A stretch of DNA of 24,275 nucleotides from positions 1-24,275 of IMG/VR virus record IMGVR_UViG_3300028146_000036; one strand, given 5' to 3'. Shown here piece after piece: positions 19,165 to 24,275 of the stretch. Each line of letters starts with the position of its first letter. The stretch's first letter is position 1. The stretch is from a virus. The notes beneath the pieces were generated by a model. That model worked only from the letters and a program-made list of their open reading frames with translations, did no database searches and was not told the DNA's origin. A program made the position numbers and the translations under genes.

Positions 19165-21485
19165 TCATCCGCTTTCCCCCCGGTATGCGCGCCGACGCCA
19201 GCAGCGAGTTCACGCTGCAGGGCCTGATGTCCAACGCCAACGCCTACGCCGAGGAGTGGGTGGGAGTGGATTCCACGCCGACCAGCGTCTTCCTCGGCAC
19301 CGACGCCATCACCCTGACCCCCGCCGAGGTGATGGCGAAGAACGTGATCCTGCTCGCGGGAGCGGTGAACTCGCCCTTCATCGTCTTCCTGCCGCCGACC
19401 TCCAAGATCCTCGACGCCCTCGGCCCGACCGTGAGCCGAGACGGCTCGTTCTGGTTCGATTTCTACATAGCCAACCAGTTGACGGGACGCGACGCGGTGC
19501 TTGCCCCCGGCGACGCCGATACGACGGTCGACAGCAACAACAACTTCATCCTCAACGGCCACTTCAACAAGTGGATGGTCAACGTCGTCCCGCAGTCCGA
19601 CCCCTCGCTGCCGCTTCAACTCAACTTCCATTCCGTGTTCAGCGCCACCACCGGCGCTGGATCGGCCTATGTGCTGACCGTCACCGATGGGGTGACGACG
19701 GTTACCCCCGTAACGGCTATCGACTTCACCAGCGGCGCGACAGTCACCAATCTCGGCGGGGGCACCGCGGGCGTGGCAGTCAGTGGGGGCGGGGGTTGCG
19801 CCATCTACCCGCTGCCGCAGGACTTCGACAACTGGCCCGACACCAACTGGGCCAACTGCAACTACGTCCCCGCGCAGGGCGACTTGTCGCAGAATGGGGT
19901 CACCGCCATCGAGTTTGTCGACGGTGGTCCCACCGTGTTCACGGTCTGGAACGCCTATGCCGGGGCCTTCAGTCTCGTCAACAGCCTCTCCGGCGGGCTG
20001 ACCATCACCGACGGCTTCGGCAACGCGCTCACCCAGATCCCCGGCAACAGCGCCTGGCAGTTCATCCGCCAGGACGACAGCAGCGCCATCCCGGCCGGGG
20101 TGAACGGCTACGTCGGCTACCAGATCAGTGGCGGCGCCGGCCTACAATGGTGGATCGAGAGCCACAACGCCTCCGGCGTCAATACTGCGATTCCGGTCTC
20201 GAACTGGCTGCCGAAGACCACGTCGACCGACGCCGACGCTTCTATGAGTCCCAAGGGCATAGGAGCGCTGCTTGCGGTCATTCCTGACGGCACCAACGCC
20301 GGCGGCGACAAGCGTGGGACCCATGCCGTCGACTGGCAGATCACCCGTGCGCTCTCGCCGCGGGTCGCCTCCGGCGACTATTCGGTCATCGGCGGGGGCA
20401 GCAACAATGGCATTCTCGGCGGCTCGACGGTTGCCGACTATGCCTTCATCGGCGGTGGCAGCGGCAATGTCATTGAAGGCGGCAGTGCCAGCTATGCAGC
20501 CGTTCCCGGCGGCAGCCTCAATCTCATCAGCGGCAATTCGGTCGACTATTCGGTCATCGGCGGCGGCAATCAGAATGAGGTAAGCGGCACCAGCACCGAC
20601 CAATACGTCACCATCGGCGGCGGCAATTTCAATAGCGTCAGCGCGACCGATAATCTAGGCAATAGCGCCGATGCGAGCTATGCCACCATCGGCGGCGGCG
20701 ATCACAACACCATCGTCAACGACGGTGGTACTGCCGGCTCGCTGGAGACTTTCTCCACCATTGGCGGCGGTTCGACCAACAACATCCAGTCCGCCGGGGT
20801 GCTCAACCAGGGCTACAACACCATCGGCGGCGGTTTCTTCAACCAGATCATCGACGACGCGACCGGGACGCGGGCCTGCGGCTACAACTTTGTCGGGGCC
20901 GGCGATTCCGGCCTGATCCAATCCGGGGAGTGGTGCGGGGTCGTCAGCGGACAGAATAATCAGCTCACCGCAATCAAGCATTCGGTAATTCTTGGCGGAC
21001 TTAACAATTCGATTGTCGGCTCCAGCACTTACACCGGACTCGCAGTCATCGCTGGCGGCGATAACAACGTCATCAACAACCCGCAGAATTCCGGCATCTT
21101 CAGCGGCAGCCACAACACGGTCGCCGGATCGTTCTCGGCGGTGCTGACCGGAGCGAGCAACACGGTCAACGCGGACAATGCTTCGGTCATCGCCGGCGCA
21201 GGGCTGACCAACAATAACAGCGATACTGCGCTTACCAAGCATCTTCAATTCGCTGACGCGGGCAACATTTTTATCGGCACGACGACCGGCACCCAGATCG
21301 GCACTGCCGGCAATCAGAAGCTTGCCCTGTGGGGGTTGACGGCCGACGTTCAGCCTACCGCGGCGATTGCGGCAGCAGCCTTTGCTGCCAACACCAGCGG
21401 CATCGCCAACGACACCGCCACCTTCGGCGGGTACACTATGGGGCAGGTCGTGGCCGCCTTGAAGCGCCTCGGCGTCTTGGCCTAA
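19161..21485 (+). CDS. Large fibre protein with YadA-head-like repeats
   Basis: 774 residues. The N-terminal domain (to about 160; SNANAYAEEW, FIVFLPPTSKILDALGPTVS, LAPGDADTTVDSNNNFILNG) is shared with the protein starting at 23852. Residues about 405-680 contain many repeats of the form Y-x-I-GGG-xN-I (YSVIGGGSNNGILGG, YAFIGGGSGNVIEGG, YVTIGGGNFNSV), like the left-handed beta-roll of trimeric autotransporter heads. The C-terminus is TFGGYTMGQVVAALKRLGVL. It is likely a trimeric tail or head fibre contacting the host surface. The start is set by ATGA overlap with the metallopeptidase gene. Confidence 0.8.
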   Translation: MIIRFPPGMRADASSEFTLQGLMSNANAYAEEWVGVDSTPTSVFLGTDAITLTPAEVMAKNVILLAGAVNSPFIVFLPPTSKILDALGPTVSRDGSFWFDFYIANQLTGRDAVLAPGDADTTVDSNNNFILNGHFNKWMVNVVPQSDPSLPLQLNFHSVFSATTGAGSAYVLTVTDGVTTVTPVTAIDFTSGATVTNLGGGTAGVAVSGGGGCAIYPLPQDFDNWPDTNWANCNYVPAQGDLSQNGVTAIEFVDGGPTVFTVWNAYAGAFSLVNSLSGGLTITDGFGNALTQIPGNSAWQFIRQDDSSAIPAGVNGYVGYQISGGAGLQWWIESHNASGVNTAIPVSNWLPKTTSTDADASMSPKGIGALLAVIPDGTNAGGDKRGTHAVDWQITRALSPRVASGDYSVIGGGSNNGILGGSTVADYAFIGGGSGNVIEGGSASYAAVPGGSLNLISGNSVDYSVIGGGNQNEVSGTSTDQYVTIGGGNFNSVSATDNLGNSADASYATIGGGDHNTIVNDGGTAGSLETFSTIGGGSTNNIQSAGVLNQGYNTIGGGFFNQIIDDATGTRACGYNFVGAGDSGLIQSGEWCGVVSGQNNQLTAIKHSVILGGLNNSIVGSSTYTGLAVIAGGDNNVINNPQNSGIFSGSHNTVAGSFSAVLTGASNTVNADNASVIAGAGLTNNNSDTALTKHLQFADAGNIFIGTTTGTQIGTAGNQKLALWGLTADVQPTAAIAAAAFAANTSGIANDTATFGGYTMGQVVAALKRLGVLA

Positions 21486-21497
21486 AGGAGCGAGAAC

Positions 21498-21812
21498 ATG
21501 AAACGCGGCGAGGAAGTCGTCACCGGATCACGGCAGCAATTGGGCTACCAGCAGATCGCCAACGCGACGCTGGCGAATGCGACCAGCCTTACCCTGCCTA
21601 CCCCGCCCGCAGGGGCTTACACCCTCTACGCCGTGATTCAGGCCAACGGCGGCGTGATCCGCTGGCGCGATGACGGCACCGCCCCGACCGCCACCGTGGG
21701 CATGGTGATCCCGAGCGGAGGCGAGTTGCGCTACGCCGCCGACTTGACCAAGCTGCAACTGATCGACGGCGGCGGCGGCACGCCGATCGCCGACATCAGC
21801 TATTACTACTAG
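21498..21812 (+). CDS. Small conserved virion protein
   Basis: 104 residues with AAAGGAG ahead of the ATG. QQLGYQQIANATLANATSLT, TPPAGAYTLYAVIQANGG, VIRWRDDGTAPTATVGMVIP and a tail of beta strands ending DISYYY match a common small phage structural protein family (RWRDDGTAPTA-vGm...l-g...). Such proteins are predicted beta-sandwich accessory proteins near tail or fibre genes. It probably interacts with the neighbouring fibres. Confidence 0.75.
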   Translation: MKRGEEVVTGSRQQLGYQQIANATLANATSLTLPTPPAGAYTLYAVIQANGGVIRWRDDGTAPTATVGMVIPSGGELRYAADLTKLQLIDGGGGTPIADISYYY

Positions 21813-21821
21813 GGCACGCTC

Positions 21822-22760
21822 ATGGCCGCCGAAATCAGCACCGAAGTCCCTGGCAGCGGCGCGCAAGGCGCAGCGGGAGCCACCGGCCCGACCGGACCCA
21901 CTGGTCCCACCGGGCCAACGGGAGCCGCCGGAGCCACCGGTCCCACGGGCGCTACTGGCCCGACTGGACCGCAAGGCGCCACCGGCGCTACGGGTCCGCA
22001 AGGGGCTACGGGACCGCAAGGGGCGACCACCCTCACCGTCACCGATGGCGCCAGCACCTACACCGGCATCGGCATCATCGGCTTTCCCCCCGGGACGATC
22101 AGCCAGCCCGGAGCGGGACAGGCCGATGTCGGTTACTGGGCGCTGCAAGCTATCGACCACACCAACGGCGGCTGGACCCCGAGCGGAGCAACCGGCGCAG
22201 CGTGGACCTTCACCACCGGCGTGATTGCCCAGACTGGAGCCACGGCGGACGCGGCCCTTCTCTACAACACGCTCATTCCTTCGCTGGAATACGTGATTGA
22301 AGCTGAAATCAACATTGCCTCCAGCCAGGATGCCGGAACCACCGTCGCGGCAGTGCTGATCGTTGCCGATGAAGTCGATGCGCCCAAGAGCGGCAGCGGC
22401 TTCAGTGGCACCGGCGTTTCCGGGATCGGCAACGGCGGCGCGATATTCGCCAGCGCGGCCGGTGATCCAACGACTGTTTTTGGTTCTGCCATCTGCGATT
22501 CGATCATCGCCCCGGCAAGTTCGGATACTCCGATTGCCTTGCCGGGATTCACTCTTGACGCTTGGCATACGATTCGCTTTACCGTGAGCGATACCAAGCA
22601 ACGGGTCGATTTTGCGGGCTCTTATCTCTACACCGCCGGCATGGTGAGCGGTGGCAATGCGCCCACTAAGCTCGCGCAGTCAATGGATCAGATGTGGATC
22701 GGCTGCGTCGGCAAGGTAAGCTTCCGCAACATCAAGGTCTGGACCAGGCCGCTGCCATGA
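21822..22760 (+). CDS. Collagen-like fibre protein 2
   Basis: 312 residues. Short N-terminus, about 19 G-X-Y triplets (13-69), then a beta-rich C-terminal domain ([75 protein letters not shown]) with the layout of a concanavalin/laminin-G-like fold that often binds glycans. A receptor-binding or decoration fibre is likely. The C-terminal domain is unrelated to that of fibre 1, so the collagen stalk is reused with different heads. Confidence 0.75.
   Translation: MAAEISTEVPGSGAQGAAGATGPTGPTGPTGPTGAAGATGPTGATGPTGPQGATGATGPQGATGPQGATTLTVTDGASTYTGIGIIGFPPGTISQPGAGQADVGYWALQAIDHTNGGWTPSGATGAAWTFTTGVIAQTGATADAALLYNTLIPSLEYVIEAEINIASSQDAGTTVAAVLIVADEVDAPKSGSGFSGTGVSGIGNGGAIFASAAGDPTTVFGSAICDSIIAPASSDTPIALPGFTLDAWHTIRFTVSDTKQRVDFAGSYLYTAGMVSGGNAPTKLAQSMDQMWIGCVGKVSFRNIKVWTRPLP
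21858..22028 (+). repeat. Collagen-like Gly-X-Y coding repeat, fibre 2
   Basis: About 19 G-X-Y triplets, mainly GPT, GAT and GPQ. The triplet vocabulary is the same as in the fibre 1 repeat. Confidence 0.88.
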
Positions 22761-22939
22761 CCGACGCCGAGCGCGCCTACGTCGCTAACCTTCAGCGCGA
22801 CATCATTCTCGCGGAGAAGCGCATCAAGGCGCTGGAGGCCAAGGTCAACCAGCACACCACCGTGCTCAACAACCTCTCGATGCAGCACGAGGCCATGCGT
22901 CACGGCGTCTTTGGCGACGATGGCCTGACCGCGCACTGA
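22757..22939 (+). CDS. Small coiled-coil protein
   Basis: 60 residues, one long amphipathic helix ([40 protein letters not shown]) with heptads, then a short polar tail. The ATG overlaps the fibre 2 stop. It could be an assembly chaperone or trimerisation partner for fibre 2; inference from position and fold only. Confidence 0.65.
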   Translation: MTDAERAYVANLQRDIILAEKRIKALEAKVNQHTTVLNNLSMQHEAMRHGVFGDDGLTAH

Positions 22940-22957
22940 CCCCCCTTTTTGCCCGCC

Positions 22958-22977
22958 AAGTCAGTTAGCACTCACTC
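22958..22977. promoter_or_regulatory. Spaced dyad site 4
   Basis: AAGTCAGT-TAGC-ACTCACTC, same arms and 4-bp spacer as sites 1-3 of the central region 12 kb away. It lies 18 bp upstream of the promoter-like TTGACA at 22995 in a non-coding gap. Confidence 0.6.
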
Positions 22978-22994
22978 GCACCGAAACGCCCGAT

Positions 22995-23021
22995 TTGACA
23001 ATGTCATCGTCGTGGTATCAC
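22995..23021 (+). promoter_or_regulatory. Promoter-like element with palindrome over the -35
   Basis: TTGACA (22995-23000) and a possible -10 TATCAC (23016-23021) with a short 15-bp spacer. The -35 overlaps the perfect palindrome TGACAATGTCA (22996-23006), and dyad site 4 is just upstream. This combination in a 113-bp intergenic gap suggests a regulated promoter for the genes from 23053 onward. The -10 and spacing are suboptimal. Confidence 0.45.
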
Positions 23022-23052
23022 ACTAGCCGCGCACTCCCCAAGGAGGATGTCC

Positions 23053-23850
23053 ATGAAACTGCGCCAGTATCTCTCCCTGCCGATCGTAGGTGTCCCCGGC
23101 GCCAACGCTGGCCTCGTCTTCGCCGGCAACCTCCCCGACAACGCGAGCCTCGTCACCGCCCTCAATCAGCTCTACCAGAACGCGCAATACGCCGGCGGCG
23201 GGGTCAACTTCTCGACTTCCTCGGCGACCTCGGCCACCCTGACCGCGCTCGGCAATTACCTCTACCAGTTCACCGCCGGGTCGGCCACGACCCTGACGCT
23301 CGACTACGCCTACAACATCGTCAACGCCCTGCCGCAGCCGGTGTTCAACGGCCAGAAGTTCCAGTTCCAGATCCAGACCAACGCCGCTACCACCATCGCC
23401 ACCCCGACGCTGTCAAGCTCTTCGGGCGGGGTGACGCTGGCCGGCGGGTCGACCGCGGTGCTGGCCGCCTCGAGCCGCTGGTATCAGGGCCAGATCACCC
23501 AATTGGCCTCGACCTCGGGGATCGCCACCACGGCGGGCACCACCTTCGTCTCGCTGACCCGGGTTGGCTCGACCAACGCCTTCACGCTGGTCCTGGGAAC
23601 GAATGCTATCGTCCCGGTCGAGGGCCAGGTGGTGTTCCTCAACGTCACCGCCGGGACGCTGCCCTCGGGCTGGTATCCGATCGCCAAGGTGACCTCGGCG
23701 ACCTCGATGGTGATCATGACCCCGAACTCGCAGGTCTGGACCATGACCGCCGGCACCATCGGCACCTCCACCGCCGCCCCTGCCACCTTCAGTCCGCTGG
23801 TCACCATCACCGGCTTGTGGGCGCTGGTCGTCTCGACGGCGTCGGTCTGA
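23053..23850 (+). CDS. Putative virion structural protein
   Basis: 265 residues. AAGGAGG ends 6 nt before this ATG; an in-frame ATG at 23047 touches the ribosome binding site and is less likely. The protein is Thr/Ser/Ala rich and beta-strand rich (YLYQFTAGSATTLTLDYAYN, GQKFQFQIQTNAATTIATPT, VTLAGGSTAVLAASSRWYQG, GQVVFLNVTAGTLPSGWYPI). No cleavable signal peptide is evident. Its middle part has the same strand order as the 19161 and 23852 proteins. It may be a decoration or tail protein; no specific family. Confidence 0.7.
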   Translation: MKLRQYLSLPIVGVPGANAGLVFAGNLPDNASLVTALNQLYQNAQYAGGGVNFSTSSATSATLTALGNYLYQFTAGSATTLTLDYAYNIVNALPQPVFNGQKFQFQIQTNAATTIATPTLSSSSGGVTLAGGSTAVLAASSRWYQGQITQLASTSGIATTAGTTFVSLTRVGSTNAFTLVLGTNAIVPVEGQVVFLNVTAGTLPSGWYPIAKVTSATSMVIMTPNSQVWTMTAGTIGTSTAAPATFSPLVTITGLWALVVSTASV

Positions 23851-23851
23851 C

Positions 23852-24275
23852 ATGCTGACCCCGATCCCGGCCGGCATCGTCCCCGAGCGGGCCGCGCTCT
23901 ATGCCTACTTCGCGCTCCTCTCCAACGCCAATGCCTACTGCGGGCAGATGGCCGATGTCACCACCGCCGGCACCAACTCGACCCTGACCGCGGCTCAGGC
24001 TATCGCCCGCGTGGTTCATCTCTTGGCGGGCGCCTCCGGCGGCTTCACCGTCACCCTGCCGGCGACGAGCGTGATCATCAGCGCGCTCGGACCCACGATT
24101 CCGACCGACGGGACATATGGCCAGCCGTTCTCGATCCTCAACGACGGCGTCGGCCAGACCGGGACGCTGACTGCGGGCGATGCCAGTACCACCATCACCG
24201 GCACCGCGACGGCGTTGACCGACACCCGGCGCGACTTCTTCCTGACCGTGACCAGCCCCACTACGATCACGATCC
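23852..24275 (+). CDS. Putative structural protein, 3' end beyond window
   Basis: 141 codons visible and open to the window end. It starts 1 nt after the previous stop. SNANAYCGQM, FTVTLPATSVIISALGPTIP, LTAGDASTTITGTATA and RRDFFLTVTSPTTI align with the N-terminal domain of the large fibre at 19161 (SNANAY, FIVFLPPTSKILDALGPT, LAPGDADTTV). It is therefore a paralogous virion protein sharing an attachment or beta domain. No ribosome binding site beyond coupling to the gene before. Confidence 0.7.
   Translation, partial: MLTPIPAGIVPERAALYAYFALLSNANAYCGQMADVTTAGTNSTLTAAQAIARVVHLLAGASGGFTVTLPATSVIISALGPTIPTDGTYGQPFSILNDGVGQTGTLTAGDASTTITGTATALTDTRRDFFLTVTSPTTITI

Noticed and set aside
17945-22028. 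CRISPR-like or satellite repeat
   Set aside because: The repeats are in-frame collagen-like Gly-X-Y codons within two genes, not direct repeats with unique spacers.

Overview
The window is part of a GC-rich tailed-phage (Caudoviricetes) genome, or a prophage of one. The evidence is a phage recombination pair (YqaJ-type exonuclease and ERF annealing protein), a large terminase subunit, a portal protein, HNH endonucleases, collagen-like fibres, and long runs of tiny genes joined by 4-bp ATGA/GTGA stop-start overlaps. Many of the small proteins resemble uncharacterised proteins of proteobacterial phages, so a proteobacterial host is likely. No integrase, tRNA, CRISPR or rRNA was seen. Small terminase, major capsid protein and lysis genes were not recognised here; capsid and tail-tube genes probably lie beyond position 24275.

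Layout. (1) 1-4850, minus strand: a compact leftward operon driven by a TTGACA-18-TAACAT promoter at 4879-4908. It holds small hypothetical genes, an HNH protein, ERF, YqaJ exonuclease, a stand-alone LuxR-type HTH, a MazG-like pyrophosphatase and coiled-coil proteins. (2) 4964-8483, plus strand: small accessory genes, including a PD-(D/E)XK/VRR-NUC-like nuclease with a zinc tail, a winged-helix protein and its frame-broken relative, and a DnaJ-type zinc protein. (3) 8500-10836, minus strand: a second accessory block with two near-identical 25-residue membrane peptides, an XRE-type HTH too short for usual gene callers, zinc-binding proteins, a frame-broken gene and a possible gene remnant. (4) 10837-11800: a mostly non-coding region with three copies of a spaced dyad, two DnaA-box-like 9-mers and several palindromes. 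(5) 11801-24275, plus strand: the virion block, with HNH, TerL, four small genes, portal, a second HNH, collagen-like fibre, HExxH metalloprotease, YadA-head-like fibre, a small structural protein, a second collagen-like fibre, a coiled-coil protein and two further structural proteins.

How it works together. The left operon probably supplies replication/recombination functions, with ERF and YqaJ as a Red-like single-strand annealing system. The right arm packages DNA (TerL, portal) and builds host-contact fibres. The spaced dyad AAGTNAGT-N4-ACTNACTT occurs in the central non-coding region and again just upstream of the promoter-like site at 22995, so one regulator may act on both.

Most striking observation. 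The portal gene and the HNH gene that follows it end in the same eight residues (MLGAPGRG), yet every codon after the Met differs synonymously. This fits an HNH gene that entered the 3' end of the portal gene and carried a recoded copy of the portal terminus. It would preserve the portal protein while changing the DNA target.
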